64,000 nucleotides of DNA from JALHUB01 sp963719465 (GTDB lineage: Bacteria > Chloroflexota > Dehalococcoidia > DSTF01 > JALHUB01): positions 1 through 64,000 of the forward strand of contig OY970386.1 in NCBI GenBank assembly GCA_963719465.1, read 5' to 3'. Both the position numbers and the translations under genes were made by a program. The notes beneath the pieces were generated by a model that was not told the DNA's origin, searched no databases, and saw only the letters and a list, made by a program, of their open reading frames with translations. Below are positions 9,083 to 18,397 of this stretch, one piece after another. Numbering within the stretch: position 1 is the first letter of the stretch; every line of letters starts with the position of its first letter.

Positions 9083-11371
9083 ATGACAATGACCAAGGAA
9101 CGAGACGTTGTCGCTTTTGAAGAGGTAGGGAAGGGCGATATCCCCCTGGTCGGCGGCAAGGGCGCCAACCTGGGCGAGATGCTGCGGGCCGGGATTCCGG
9201 TGCCGAGCGGTTTCATCGTCACCGCCCAGGCGTACGGACGCTTCATCGAGCTGTCGGGGCTTCGTCCCAAGATCGAAGCGGTCCTCAACAATCTGAACGT
9301 CCAGGACAGCGACGCCCTGCAAAGGGCCTCGCGCGACATCGAGAAGCTGATCGTCGACACGCCCGTTCCCGCCGAGATGGCTGAGGAGATCAAGCGACGC
9401 TATCGCGAGATGGGCGAGCCGCCCGTCGCCGTGCGCAGCTCCGCTACGGCAGAAGACCTGCCCGAAGCGTCGTTCGCGGGGCAGCAGAGCACCTTCCTGA
9501 ACGTCCTCGGCGGGGACAGGGTCGTGGAGGCGGTCAAGGAGTGCTGGGCGTCGCTGTTCGAGGCGCGGGCCATCTTCTACCGCAGCGAGAACGCGTTCGA
9601 GCACATGAAGGTGAAGATCGCCGTGCCGGTGCAGCGGATGATCCAGTCGGAGTTCTCCGGCGTTATGTTCACGGTCGAGCCGGTGACGAGCGACCGCACG
9701 AAGATCACGGTGGAGGCGATCGTCGGTCTGGGTGAGGGTCTGGTCTCCGGCGAGGTGAGCCCTGACCTGTACGTCGTCGACAAAGAGACCCTGAAGATCC
9801 TGGAGAAGCACGTCGCGGTGCAGGAGCGGCACCTGGCGCGCACGGCCGTGGGCGGGGGCAAGGGCATAGCGGACATCTCCTGGCAGGAGGTTCCGGCGGA
9901 CCTGCGAACACGCCAGAAGCTCAGCGATGATGAGATCAGGCAAGTGGCATCGATTGGGAAGCGCATCGAGCAGCACTACGGCTTCCCGCAGGACATTGAG
10001 TGGGCGAAGGAGAAGGGCAAGTTCTTCATCGTCCAGACGCGCCCGGTGACCACGCTGGTCGAGGCGCCCGCCGCGCCGGCGGAGGCCCTCGAGGAGACCG
10101 TGCCGGTGCTGCTGACGGGCTCGGCAGCGAGTCCCGGAGCTGCCGCTGGCGAAGTCAAGATCATCCTCGACCCGAAAGAGATCGGCAGGGTGCGCGAGGG
10201 CGACATCCTCGTCGCGGAGATGACGACGCCGGACTTCGTGCCGGCGATGAAGCGCGCCGTCGCCATTGTCACGGACCGCGGCGGGCGCACCGCCCACGCA
10301 GCCATCGTCAGCCGCGAGCTGGGCATTCCCTGCGTCGTCGGCACCGGCGACGCGACGAAGAAGCTGCGCGACGGGCAGATCGTGACCGTCGATGGAGCGC
10401 ACGGCGTAGTTTACGACGGTCGCGCGGCGGCGACGCTCGCTTACTACGAGCGGGAGAAGGCGGCGGCCATGGGCGCGGCGGTGAAGACCAAGACCCGCGT
10501 TTACGTCAACCTGGCGCAACCGGACCTGGCGGACCGCGTGGCCGCCCGTAACGTCGACGGCGTAGGGCTGCTGCGGGCGGAGTTCATCGTCGCGGACATC
10601 GGCGAGCACCCGCGCTATGCGCTCGAACAGGGCCGCGGCGAGGAGTTCACGCAGAAGATGGCGAAGGGGCTCATGGCCTTCGCGGCCGCCTTCGATCCGC
10701 GCCCGGTCGTCTACCGCACGACCGACTTCAAGACGAACGAGTACGCCGGCTTGAAGGGCGGCGAGAAGTACGAGCAGTCGGAAGAGAACCCGATGATCGG
10801 CTATCGCGGCGCTTCGCGCTACATCCGCGACCGCGAGGTGTTCGAGCTGGAGATCGAGGCGGTGAAGCGGGTCCGCCAGCAGCACAAGAACCTGCACGTG
10901 ATGATTCCGTTCTGCCGGACGCCCGAGGAGATGGCCGGCGTCAAGAAGCTGATGGAGGAGCTGGGGCTGAAGCAATCGCCGGAGTTCAAGCTTTGGATGA
11001 TGGTGGAGATTCCCTCGAACGTCATCCTTCTGAACGAGTTCATCGACGTGGGCATCGACGGCGTGTCGATCGGCTCGAACGATCTGACGCAGTTGACGCT
11101 GGGGATCGACCGCGACAACTCGATTCTGGCGAAGGACTTCGACGAGCGGAACCCGGCGGTTACGCGGTCGCTGGAGCAGATCGTAAAGACGTGTCGGGCG
11201 CGGGGCATAACGTCATCGATCTGCGGTCAGGCGCCGTCGGACTACCCGGAGATAACGGAGAAGCTGGTCGAGTATGGCATTACTTCGGTCTCGGTGAACC
11301 CGGACGTCATCGAGCGGACGCGCAAGATCGTCGCGGCGGCCGAGGCGAAGCTGGGCATCAAGGCCGAATAA
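9083..11371 (+). CDS. ppsA: Phosphoenolpyruvate synthase
   Basis: Converts pyruvate and ATP to phosphoenolpyruvate, AMP and phosphate for gluconeogenesis. The start at 9083 (ATG behind GGGAGG) gives 762 residues; the same frame is open far upstream, but that part overlaps glmS. Domains: N-terminal ATP-binding domain with GGKGANLGEML and TAEDLPEASFAGQQ; swivelling phosphohistidine domain with GGRTAHAAI, catalytic His405; C-terminal PEP-binding TIM barrel with SIGSNDLTQLTLGIDRDN. Length and domain set fit PEP synthase better than pyruvate phosphate dikinase. Confidence 0.93.
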   Translation: MTMTKERDVVAFEEVGKGDIPLVGGKGANLGEMLRAGIPVPSGFIVTAQAYGRFIELSGLRPKIEAVLNNLNVQDSDALQRASRDIEKLIVDTPVPAEMAEEIKRRYREMGEPPVAVRSSATAEDLPEASFAGQQSTFLNVLGGDRVVEAVKECWASLFEARAIFYRSENAFEHMKVKIAVPVQRMIQSEFSGVMFTVEPVTSDRTKITVEAIVGLGEGLVSGEVSPDLYVVDKETLKILEKHVAVQERHLARTAVGGGKGIADISWQEVPADLRTRQKLSDDEIRQVASIGKRIEQHYGFPQDIEWAKEKGKFFIVQTRPVTTLVEAPAAPAEALEETVPVLLTGSAASPGAAAGEVKIILDPKEIGRVREGDILVAEMTTPDFVPAMKRAVAIVTDRGGRTAHAAIVSRELGIPCVVGTGDATKKLRDGQIVTVDGAHGVVYDGRAAATLAYYEREKAAAMGAAVKTKTRVYVNLAQPDLADRVAARNVDGVGLLRAEFIVADIGEHPRYALEQGRGEEFTQKMAKGLMAFAAAFDPRPVVYRTTDFKTNEYAGLKGGEKYEQSEENPMIGYRGASRYIRDREVFELEIEAVKRVRQQHKNLHVMIPFCRTPEEMAGVKKLMEELGLKQSPEFKLWMMVEIPSNVILLNEFIDVGIDGVSIGSNDLTQLTLGIDRDNSILAKDFDERNPAVTRSLEQIVKTCRARGITSSICGQAPSDYPEITEKLVEYGITSVSVNPDVIERTRKIVAAAEAKLGIKAE

Positions 11372-11389
11372 CCTCAGACGGCAAGAGGC

Positions 11390-11427
11390 GCGAAGGGCGG
11401 GAGCGAAAGCCATCCGCCCTTCGCTTT
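11390..11427 (+). terminator. Terminator after PEP synthase
   Basis: An 11-bp stem GCGAAGGGCGG/CCGCCCTTCGC with a 13-base loop followed by TTT, starting 18 bases after the stop codon. Confidence 0.65.
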
Positions 11428-11446
11428 GCCCGCAGCGCAACTCTGC

Positions 11447-11476
11447 TTGACATAGGGTGAAGACGGAACGTAAGGT
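11447..11476 (+). promoter_or_regulatory. Putative promoter of the TolB-like lipoprotein gene
   Basis: TTGACA, an 18-bp spacer and TAAGGT. If used, transcription starts near 11483, which rules out the upstream GTG at 11457 and favours the GTG at 11505 as start codon. Confidence 0.45.
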
Positions 11477-11504
11477 TTATTTACGATTCGACTGTGATCC
11501 GGAA

Positions 11505-12413
11505 GTGAATTTGCGACCACGTCTCTTTCTCCTGCTCCTCGCGCCTGCAACGTTCTCTGTTATCACTGCCCTCTTTGTCGGCTGCGGTGGTGGTACCAAA
11601 GGCGGCCCGTCGGGAGAGCAGTATCTGCTGCTCTCCTCAGACCGGACGGGCAGCTTCAAGATCTACTCGAAGCGATTCGACGGCTCGCTTCACGACCTGA
11701 CGAATAGCATCGGTCAGGAATATGCGCCGTCGTGCTCGCCCAACGGCTCCAAGATCGCTTTCACGTCAGACCGCGACGGAGACCTCAAGGTGTTCGTGGC
11801 GAGCGCCGCCGACGGGAGCCACTGGAGCGCGCTGACCAACACCTCCGGCGGCGTCTATACACCGCGCTGGTCGCCTGATGGCAAGCAGATCGCCTACGTC
11901 TCAGAAGAGGGCGGCAACCAGCAGATCCACGTAATGTCATCCGGCGGCGGCCACGACGTGAACATCTCCAATAACTCATACAATGACTGGGGACCTTCCT
12001 GGTCGGGAGATGGCAGCAAGATTGCCTTCACCAGTGATCGTGACGGCAACCAGGAGATTTACGTCATGAACGCGGACGGCTCCAACCCTACGCGACTAAC
12101 GAACAACGCGGGCGAGGACTGGGCGCCGTCGTTCTCGCCGGACGGCACAAAGATCGCCTTCGTCTCGGACCGGCAACGGGACCCGGAGATCTTCATCATG
12201 AACGCCGATGGCTCAAACCCGCTGGACCTGACGAACAGCCCCTCGACGGACTGGTCGCCGGCGTACTCGCCGGATGGTTCGAGGATCGCCTTCGTCACCG
12301 ACCGCGATGGCAATCCCCAGATCTACGTGATGAACTCCGACGGCTCGACTCTGATGCGCGTCAGCAACAACACGGCTCAAGACCTTGGGCCCGCCTGGTG
12401 CATCTTCCCCTGA
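11505..12413 (+). CDS. TolB-like beta-propeller lipoprotein
   Basis: Predicted exported lipoprotein with a PD40/WD40-like beta-propeller, often a protein- or glycan-binding scaffold. The N-terminus has a hydrophobic segment and lipobox ending at Cys27 (LFVGC). The body is a series of about six repeats with the signature IAFTSDRDG...IYVMNADGSN...SPDG, typical of TolB C-terminal blades. The GTG at 11505 is chosen over one at 11457 because the latter overlaps the promoter. No Tol-Pal genes are nearby, so true TolB function is unlikely. The partner is unknown. Confidence 0.82.
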   Translation: MNLRPRLFLLLLAPATFSVITALFVGCGGGTKGGPSGEQYLLLSSDRTGSFKIYSKRFDGSLHDLTNSIGQEYAPSCSPNGSKIAFTSDRDGDLKVFVASAADGSHWSALTNTSGGVYTPRWSPDGKQIAYVSEEGGNQQIHVMSSGGGHDVNISNNSYNDWGPSWSGDGSKIAFTSDRDGNQEIYVMNADGSNPTRLTNNAGEDWAPSFSPDGTKIAFVSDRQRDPEIFIMNADGSNPLDLTNSPSTDWSPAYSPDGSRIAFVTDRDGNPQIYVMNSDGSTLMRVSNNTAQDLGPAWCIFP

Positions 12414-12417
12414 ACCG

Positions 12418-13467
12418 ATGATCCACGCTGAAGAGGTAAGGAGGTCTCTTGAGCGGCAAGAGGCAGGGCTTTCCCCGTATGCGGCAAGGAGCAGCGAAAG
12501 CCGTGGGCGGGAGCGTCCCGAAACGCCTTCTCCTGTGCGGCTGGAGTTCCAGCGGGACCGCAATCGGATAATTCACTGCAAGTCATTCCGGCGCCTGAAG
12601 CACAAGACGCAGGTCTTCGTCGCGCCCGCGGGCGACCACTTCGTCACCCGGCTAACGCACACGCTGGAGGTGGCGCAGATTGCCCGGACGATCTCTCGTG
12701 CCCTCCGCCTCAACGAGGATTTGACCGAGGCGATAGCGCTGGGACACGACCTGGGCCACACTCCTTTCGGCCATCGCGGCGAGGAGGAGCTGGCGCAACT
12801 GCTGCCGGACGGCTTTTCGCACAACGAGCAGAGCCTGCGCGTCGTCGAGCGGCTGGAGCGCGGCGGCAGAGGGCTGAACCTTACGTGGGAGGTGCGCGAC
12901 GGGATTCTCCACCACTCCAAGTCGCGGGAGAGCGTCCTGGCGAGCGAGGGGGACCTGCCGGCGACGCTGGAGGGGCAGGTCGCTCGCATCGCTGACAGCG
13001 TGGCGTACCTGAACCACGACATCGCCGACGCCATTCGTGCCGGCCTGCTGACCGACGGCGAGTTGCCGCAAAACGTCCGCGCCACGCTTGGCGACCACCA
13101 CTCGCAGCGTATCAACACGCTGGTCTGCGACATCGTCGACGAATCGTGGGCGGCGACAGGGTTGATTGCGGCGCCGACGGCGCCGCCGTCCATTGGGATG
13201 AGCGGGCCGGTTCTCGCGGCCACGGATGAGCTGCGCGAGTTCATGTTCCGTCGGGTGTACCTGTGGGAGGACGCGCAGCCGGGGGCGGCCAGCGCAAGGC
13301 GCCTCGTCCGCTTCCTGTTCCGCTACTACCTTGAGCATCCGGGGGAGATCAGCTCCGACTTCGCTTTGAGCGACGACCCGCCGTGGCGGCGCGCGGCGGA
13401 CTACATCGCCGGAATGACGGATATCTTCGCGATTGACCTCGGGCGGCGGCTGGGTTTCGAAGATTAG
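12418..13467 (+). CDS. dgt: Deoxyguanosinetriphosphate triphosphohydrolase-like protein
   Basis: HD-superfamily enzyme that splits dNTPs into deoxynucleoside and triphosphate. The 349-aa product shows the family entry LSPYAARSSESRGR, CKSFRRLKHKTQVF, HTLEVAQIARTISRALRLN and the metal-binding HDLGHTPFGH. Length fits the short dGTPase-like class. The start is the first ATG, 4 bases after the preceding stop; there is no clear ribosome binding site, so reinitiation is possible. In many bacteria dgt precedes dnaG and rpoD, as here with one gene between. Confidence 0.93.
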   Translation: MIHAEEVRRSLERQEAGLSPYAARSSESRGRERPETPSPVRLEFQRDRNRIIHCKSFRRLKHKTQVFVAPAGDHFVTRLTHTLEVAQIARTISRALRLNEDLTEAIALGHDLGHTPFGHRGEEELAQLLPDGFSHNEQSLRVVERLERGGRGLNLTWEVRDGILHHSKSRESVLASEGDLPATLEGQVARIADSVAYLNHDIADAIRAGLLTDGELPQNVRATLGDHHSQRINTLVCDIVDESWAATGLIAAPTAPPSIGMSGPVLAATDELREFMFRRVYLWEDAQPGAASARRLVRFLFRYYLEHPGEISSDFALSDDPPWRRAADYIAGMTDIFAIDLGRRLGFED

Positions 13468-13559
13468 GCCGTTTTTCGGGCCGCGAGCGCTACATTCCGC
13501 GGCGTCGTTCTGATAGAATAGGCGCGCCCGCCGGACGGAACGCGACAGGCTCTGCTGAC

Positions 13560-14489
13560 ATGAGACAACCCCTTCGACAGGAAGGCACGGCATTCCTCCG
13601 CAATCCTGTTATCTTGCTCGGGTTCGTGGCGGTTGCGCTGGCGTTCGTGTTCGCCGTGGCGATGATCTTCAGAGCAGGAGGCGACCACGCCAAGACGGCC
13701 GTCTCCGAGCCCACGGTCCTCGGCCGCACCACCACGACGACTCCAACCGAGGACACCATAGCCGGGCCTTCCGTCAAAGCGACGAGCTTGGTGAACGTCC
13801 GGGAGGGCCCCGGCAACAGCTACGAGGTGCTTGGTGTGCTGCCGCGGGGCTCGGAGGCAAAGATAGTCGGCCGCAACGACGACGCTGACTGGATCGAGAT
13901 CGAGTATCCCGCGCACTCGAATCTCTACGGCTGGGTCACCGCCAGCGCCGTCGATACGAGCGCCGATCTCGCTTCCATTGCAGTCGCCACGCCCGAAAGC
14001 CTGCCGATGGCAATCGTTCCGACGGAAGTTCCGGTTACGATTGCGCCGGAGACTGCCGTGGCGACCGCGGCCGCGTCGCCCACAGTTTCCGCCCTGCCGG
14101 ACCTCGTGATTAGCGACACTCTTATTTCCGGAGGCACGCTTATCGTGACCGTCATGAACCAGGGACAGGCGCCATTGGGGACGTCGACCATCGAGGTCGG
14201 CATATTCGATGCGACGGGAACGCAGCTGAGGAAGCTGGCGAACAAGGCCGTCCAGAGTCTGGCACCGGGGGCGAGCATCAACGTCGACACAGGGTACGTC
14301 GCGGTAATCGGGCCGACCGAGCTCCTGGTAATAGTCGACCCGAATGGGAAGATCGCGGAGAGCGACAACACAAACAACCGGCTCATCGTCTCCCTGTCGC
14401 CGACGGTCACGCCTTCAGAAACGCCGAGGCCAACGGCGACGCTTCTGCCAACGATTGACATCAAGCCTACGTCAACTTCGAATCCTTAG
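13560..14489 (+). CDS. Membrane-anchored protein with SH3b and CARDB domains
   Basis: 309-aa surface protein of unknown role. One N-terminal transmembrane helix (about 17-38) is followed by a Thr-rich linker, a bacterial SH3 domain (about 72-125, starting LVNVREGPGNSYEVLG) and a CARDB-type Ig-like domain (about 175-275, with NPNG-type turns and SDNTNNRL). It ends in a Thr/Pro tail. SH3b domains commonly bind cell wall and CARDB domains mediate adhesion, so a cell-envelope structural role is inferred. It lies between dgt and dnaG without sharing their function. Confidence 0.8.
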   Translation: MRQPLRQEGTAFLRNPVILLGFVAVALAFVFAVAMIFRAGGDHAKTAVSEPTVLGRTTTTTPTEDTIAGPSVKATSLVNVREGPGNSYEVLGVLPRGSEAKIVGRNDDADWIEIEYPAHSNLYGWVTASAVDTSADLASIAVATPESLPMAIVPTEVPVTIAPETAVATAAASPTVSALPDLVISDTLISGGTLIVTVMNQGQAPLGTSTIEVGIFDATGTQLRKLANKAVQSLAPGASINVDTGYVAVIGPTELLVIVDPNGKIAESDNTNNRLIVSLSPTVTPSETPRPTATLLPTIDIKPTSTSNP

Positions 14490-14507
14490 CTTTCGGACCG
14501 GCTGACC

Positions 14508-16181
14508 ATGAACCCCATCGAGGAGATCAAGCAGCGGCTAGACATCGTCGACGTGATCGGCGAGTCGGTGAACCTGCAGCGGGCGGGACGCAATTACAGA
14601 GCGCTCTGCCCGTTTCACGTCGAGCGGGAGCCGTCCTTCTACGTCTTCCCGGACCAGGGCACCTGGCACTGCTTCGGCGGCTGCTCTACCGGCGGCGATG
14701 TCTTCGCCTTCGTCATGAAGAAGGAGAACCTCGACTTCACGGGAGCGCTGCGCTTGCTGGCGGAGCGCGCGGGGATCAACCTGGGAAGGAAGAGCCGCGC
14801 GGCGGAGGAGACGGAGAAGGACCGATTGCGCCAGGCGAACGAGTCGGCGGCGCTTTTCTTCCACAATGCCCTGCTTAACACGCAGCCCGGCGCGAGGGCG
14901 CTCGATTACCTCTCGCTGCGGGGAATCGACCGGCAGACCGCGGAGGCCTTCCAGCTCGGCTACGCGCCCGACTCCTGGGATGCGCTTCGCGAGCACCTGA
15001 AAGGACGCGGCTTCGGCGAAGGTGAGCTTTTGCGGGCCGGGCTGCTGGTCGAGGGCGAGAAGGGGCTGTACGACCGCTTTCGCCATCGGGCGGTGATCCC
15101 CATCCGCGATGGACAGGGCCGGACAGTAGGCTTCGGCTCGCGGAAGCTGCCGGCTGAGGACGGCGAGGAGCCGGAAGGCGACTCCCCGAGCCCGAAGTAC
15201 CTGAATACGCCGCAGACGCCGATTTTTGATAAAGGCGCGATACTTTTCGGACTGGACCGAGCGGCCGAGAGCATCCGGCGGGCGGACGTGGCGGTGATCG
15301 TGGAAGGCTACATGGATGTAATCGCGGCCCATCAGCACGGCAACGGCAACGTCGTCGCCAGCATGGGGACGGCGCTGACGGAGCGTCAGCTTGCCATGCT
15401 GCGGCGGCTCACGGAGAACATCGTCCTTGCCTTCGACCCGGATAGCGCGGGGCAGGCGGCCAGCGAACGGGGCGACCTGGTGGCGCAGCGCCTCGGCGTG
15501 AACGTACGGGTGATGAAGCTGCCGAAGGGCCGGGACCCCGACGAGATCATTCGTGCCGACCCGGAAGGCTGGCGGCGGCTCGTCATCGACGCGGAGGCGC
15601 CGAAGGCATTCTCCTCCGCGCGAATCCAATCGACGCCGACGGAGCACGGGCGTCGCGCCAAGCCGCGCCGAAGCGACGGCGAGGGCGAGGAGCGGATCGA
15701 CGAGTCGAAAGGCGAGGAGGTGTGCCTGGCGCTACTCATCCGCTATCCGCAGCTGCGCGCGCAGGGGCTAACGGTGGATGAGGAGGTCTTCCTGCGGACT
15801 GAGAACCGCCAGATATTCGACGCGTGGCGGGCGTCGGCGGAGCAGATGGCGGAGCTGTTGCCGGAGGAGTTGCGCCAGCACCTGCAGCAGGTCATGTCGC
15901 GCAACCTGCCTCCGTTTGACGCGGCTGAGGCGGAGAAGGCGTTACAAACGTGTACGGAGCGCCTCAAAAAGAGTAAGATTAAGACAGAGAAAGCGTTTAT
16001 AGGTCTGGAGATCGCAGAAAAGGAACAGAGGCTGGGCTCCGGACCCTTGCTCGAGCAAGCCCGAGAGCTGATCGAGGGCAAAGCTCCTTCCCAAGACCTG
16101 CCGAAAAATGAGACCGCCGATGGGGGAATTCTCGTGCGGGACATGAAGGCAGGTCTGGAACTGCATGAGCGGAAGGCGTAG
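14508..16181 (+). CDS. dnaG: DNA primase
   Basis: Synthesises RNA primers at the replication fork. The N-terminal CHC2 zinc finger has Cys34, His37, Cys55 and Cys59. The catalytic TOPRIM core follows, with VEGYMDVIAAHQHG and AFDPDSAGQAASERG. The C-terminal DnaB-binding part is short; 557 residues is slightly below the usual 580-650. Start ATG at 14508 gives MNPIEEIKQRLDIVDVIGE, a standard N-terminus. It is 30 bases upstream of rpoD, the classic dnaG-rpoD pairing. Confidence 0.97.
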   Translation: MNPIEEIKQRLDIVDVIGESVNLQRAGRNYRALCPFHVEREPSFYVFPDQGTWHCFGGCSTGGDVFAFVMKKENLDFTGALRLLAERAGINLGRKSRAAEETEKDRLRQANESAALFFHNALLNTQPGARALDYLSLRGIDRQTAEAFQLGYAPDSWDALREHLKGRGFGEGELLRAGLLVEGEKGLYDRFRHRAVIPIRDGQGRTVGFGSRKLPAEDGEEPEGDSPSPKYLNTPQTPIFDKGAILFGLDRAAESIRRADVAVIVEGYMDVIAAHQHGNGNVVASMGTALTERQLAMLRRLTENIVLAFDPDSAGQAASERGDLVAQRLGVNVRVMKLPKGRDPDEIIRADPEGWRRLVIDAEAPKAFSSARIQSTPTEHGRRAKPRRSDGEGEERIDESKGEEVCLALLIRYPQLRAQGLTVDEEVFLRTENRQIFDAWRASAEQMAELLPEELRQHLQQVMSRNLPPFDAAEAEKALQTCTERLKKSKIKTEKAFIGLEIAEKEQRLGSGPLLEQARELIEGKAPSQDLPKNETADGGILVRDMKAGLELHERKA

Positions 16182-16211
16182 GCCCCGCCGAGGAAGAACA
16201 AGAAATACAGC

Positions 16212-17768
16212 ATGACTAATGGTTTCGACGAAAGAGACGAGGCGGACGAGGAGCTCTTCCCAGATGAGGAGAAGAAGCCAAAGGGCCTCGTAGACCTCGG
16301 CCACGAGGAGGAGGATTTCGAGCCGCTGGAGCGGGTGTATAACCGTCTCTCCGACCGCGGCTTGTCAGTAATCGACACCGACCGCGAAGCCGGGCCCGCC
16401 GCTGAGCCAGCGGAGGCGGATGCCGACCTGTGGGCGGAGGCTGAGGAGAAGGTGAAAACCGACAAAGACGAAGACGTCATCGTCGAGGAGCAGGAGGGTA
16501 TCGACGATCCGGTCCGCATGTACCTGCGGGAGATCGGCAAGGTATACCTGCTGACGGCCGATGACGAGAAGCGGCTGGCGCGGGCGATGGAGGAAGGCAA
16601 GCATATCCAGCGCATCGAAAGACGCTGGCTGGAGGAGCACGGGCGGCCGGCGAAAGGCGCCGAGATACTGCTCGCGCTTTTCAACGAGCTGCAGGATTCG
16701 CGCAAATACTACAATGGCGTCGCGAAGCAGCTCGGGTTGGCGAAAGCATCGATATCGCAGCGGATCGGCGACAGCGTCTTCCGGTCGGCGGTCGACGCTG
16801 AACTTGACCAGGACCTGGCTACCGCGCTCTACGAATCGCTGAAGCTGCAGCCCGGCCAGGCGGAGCAAGCGCTGGTGCGCCTGTCGATCGTCACGCACAT
16901 CATGACGCCGGAGCTGGTGCGGCTGGCCGGCGAATCGCTGGGGAGCGAGGAGGTGCTGCTGCCGCCGCCCTGGGAGGAACTGTCCAAGCTGGAGCCACAC
17001 GAGTCGACTTTCCGCTCCTACTTCGACCACCTGAAGCGGGAAGGCTACCGCGCCGAGAAGCGATTGACGGAAGCCAACTTGAGGCTCGTCGTGAGCGTGG
17101 CGAAGAAGTACATCGGGCGCGGCATGTCGTTGCTCGATCTCATCCAGGAAGGCAATATCGGCCTCATCCGCGCCGTCGAGAAGTTCGACTACCGTAAGGG
17201 CTACAAGTTCAGCACCTACGCTACCTGGTGGATTCGCCAGGCGATCACGCGCGCCATCGCCGACCAGGCGCGGACGATCCGAATACCGGTGCACATGGTC
17301 GAGACGATTAACAAGCTCGTGCGCGTTAGCCGCCGGCTCGTGCAGGAGTACGGGCGGGAGCCGACGAGCGACGAGATCGGCCGCGGCATGGAGATTGCGC
17401 CGGAGCGCGTGCGCGAGATCATCAAGGTTTCGCAGGAGCCGGTGTCGCTGGAGACGCCAATCGGCGAGGAAGAGGACAGCCACCTGGGCGACTTCATCGA
17501 AGATTCGGCCGCGCTGGCGCCGCCGGAAGCGGCGTCGCACCAGCTACTGAAGGACCAGGTGATGGAGGTGCTGGCGAGCCTGACGCCGCGCGAGCGGAAG
17601 GTGCTGGAGCTGCGTTTCGGGCTCGAGGACGGCCGCAGCCGTACGCTGGAAGAGGTCGGGCGCGAGTTCAACGTCACGCGGGAGCGCATCCGCCAGATCG
17701 AGGCGAAGGCGCTTCGCAAGCTGCGCCACCCCACGCGAAGCCGCAAGCTGCGCGATTACCTCGAATAG
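16212..17768 (+). CDS. rpoD: RNA polymerase primary sigma factor
   Basis: Housekeeping sigma-70 factor. Acidic N-terminal region 1 (1-95) is followed by region 1.2 (DPVRMYLREIGKVYLLT), a non-conserved insert, region 2 with YKFSTYATWWIRQAITRAI for -10 recognition, region 3, and region 4 with the helix-turn-helix VTRERIRQIEAKALRKLRHP. 518 aa, complete. Its presence explains the many TTGACA/TATAAT-like promoters in the window. Confidence 0.98.
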   Translation: MTNGFDERDEADEELFPDEEKKPKGLVDLGHEEEDFEPLERVYNRLSDRGLSVIDTDREAGPAAEPAEADADLWAEAEEKVKTDKDEDVIVEEQEGIDDPVRMYLREIGKVYLLTADDEKRLARAMEEGKHIQRIERRWLEEHGRPAKGAEILLALFNELQDSRKYYNGVAKQLGLAKASISQRIGDSVFRSAVDAELDQDLATALYESLKLQPGQAEQALVRLSIVTHIMTPELVRLAGESLGSEEVLLPPPWEELSKLEPHESTFRSYFDHLKREGYRAEKRLTEANLRLVVSVAKKYIGRGMSLLDLIQEGNIGLIRAVEKFDYRKGYKFSTYATWWIRQAITRAIADQARTIRIPVHMVETINKLVRVSRRLVQEYGREPTSDEIGRGMEIAPERVREIIKVSQEPVSLETPIGEEEDSHLGDFIEDSAALAPPEAASHQLLKDQVMEVLASLTPRERKVLELRFGLEDGRSRTLEEVGREFNVTRERIRQIEAKALRKLRHPTRSRKLRDYLE

Positions 17769-17777
17769 GACGTCCCA

Positions 17778-18006
17778 ATGTTCACCAGACGGTTACCGGA
17801 AAGCCCGCGCCATCTCCGCGGAGGGCAGGTCTCGCATCTGCTCTTCAGCAGGGGCGACGGAGGATCGGGGGAGCTTTCAATCACGTGGGTCGAAGGAGAG
17901 CCGGGGAGCGAGCAGGAACGGCGTCGAGAAGCTGGTGTACGTCTCAGCTACGTCGCCGCCGTTCAGCGATGAACTCGTCGAGGCGCTGTACGAAGCGCCG
18001 CGTTGA
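17778..18006 (+). pseudogene. Possible decayed cupin-like fragment
   Basis: A 64-codon ORF starting at 17778 contains GELSITWVEGEPGSEQ, which resembles the first half of a cupin fold, but the metal-binding histidines are absent. Another frame then carries GVEKLVYVSATSPPFSDE to a stop at 18004-18006, as if a frame change joined the two. No ribosome binding site is clear. It may be a remnant or chance; nothing else is seen in the 283-base gap apart from the downstream promoter. Confidence 0.2.
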
Positions 18007-18032
18007 CTTTTCGTCGAACGCGGACTTACGAT
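18003..18032 (+). promoter_or_regulatory. Putative promoter of the FmdB-type gene
   Basis: TTGACT, an 18-bp spacer and TACGAT, 20 bases before the start codon. Confidence 0.45.
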
Positions 18033-18051
18033 TTATGTAGGGAGAACTGAG

Positions 18052-18282
18052 ATGCCGCTCTACGAATATTACTGCCCAACCTGCGAGAAGAAGTTCGAGC
18101 TGCTGCGGTCGATGAGCCGCTCCGACGAGCCGGCGACCTGCCCCAGCGGCCACGAGGGCGCGGAAAGGGTGATCTCCGTCTTCTCCGCGCTGACTAAGGG
18201 CGCAGACGGCGACGTGTCGTCGGTGGCGAGCGCCTGCAGTAGCTGCTCGACGGGCGATTGCGGGAGCTGCGGCATCGCATAG
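18052..18282 (+). CDS. FmdB family zinc ribbon protein
   Basis: A 76-aa protein with the family opening MPLYEYYCPTCEKKFE, a first CxxC pair and a later Cys after PSGHEG that complete a putative zinc ribbon, and a Cys/Ser/Gly-rich tail. FmdB-type proteins are proposed regulatory zinc ribbons, but their role is not settled. GGGAG lies upstream of the ATG, and a strong terminator follows 25 bases after the stop, so it is a single-gene transcript. Confidence 0.85.
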   Translation: MPLYEYYCPTCEKKFELLRSMSRSDEPATCPSGHEGAERVISVFSALTKGADGDVSSVASACSSCSTGDCGSCGIA

Positions 18283-18307
18283 CGCATCGCGGAGAGAGGT
18301 CGTAATG

Positions 18308-18334
18308 AAGGGGAGCCGCGCGCTCCCCTTTTTT
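18308..18334 (+). terminator. Terminator after the FmdB-type gene
   Basis: A 9-bp stem AAGGGGAGC/GCTCCCCTT with a 5-base loop followed by a T run (TTTT after the stem). Textbook intrinsic terminator. Confidence 0.85.
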
Positions 18335-18397
18335 CGTTGTCTGCGGCTCGTTATTCGGTGAGCTGCGGGCAAGATGCCCGCTCTACGCGGTGGCAGG

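Noticed and set aside
9032..10975. A 647-codon minus-strand frame opposite PEP synthase, and similar long frames opposite glmS, uvrB, rpoD, the activase and typA
   Set aside because: High-GC shadow ORFs. The plus- or minus-strand partner is an unmistakable conserved enzyme and the shadows have low-complexity Arg/Ala/His composition.
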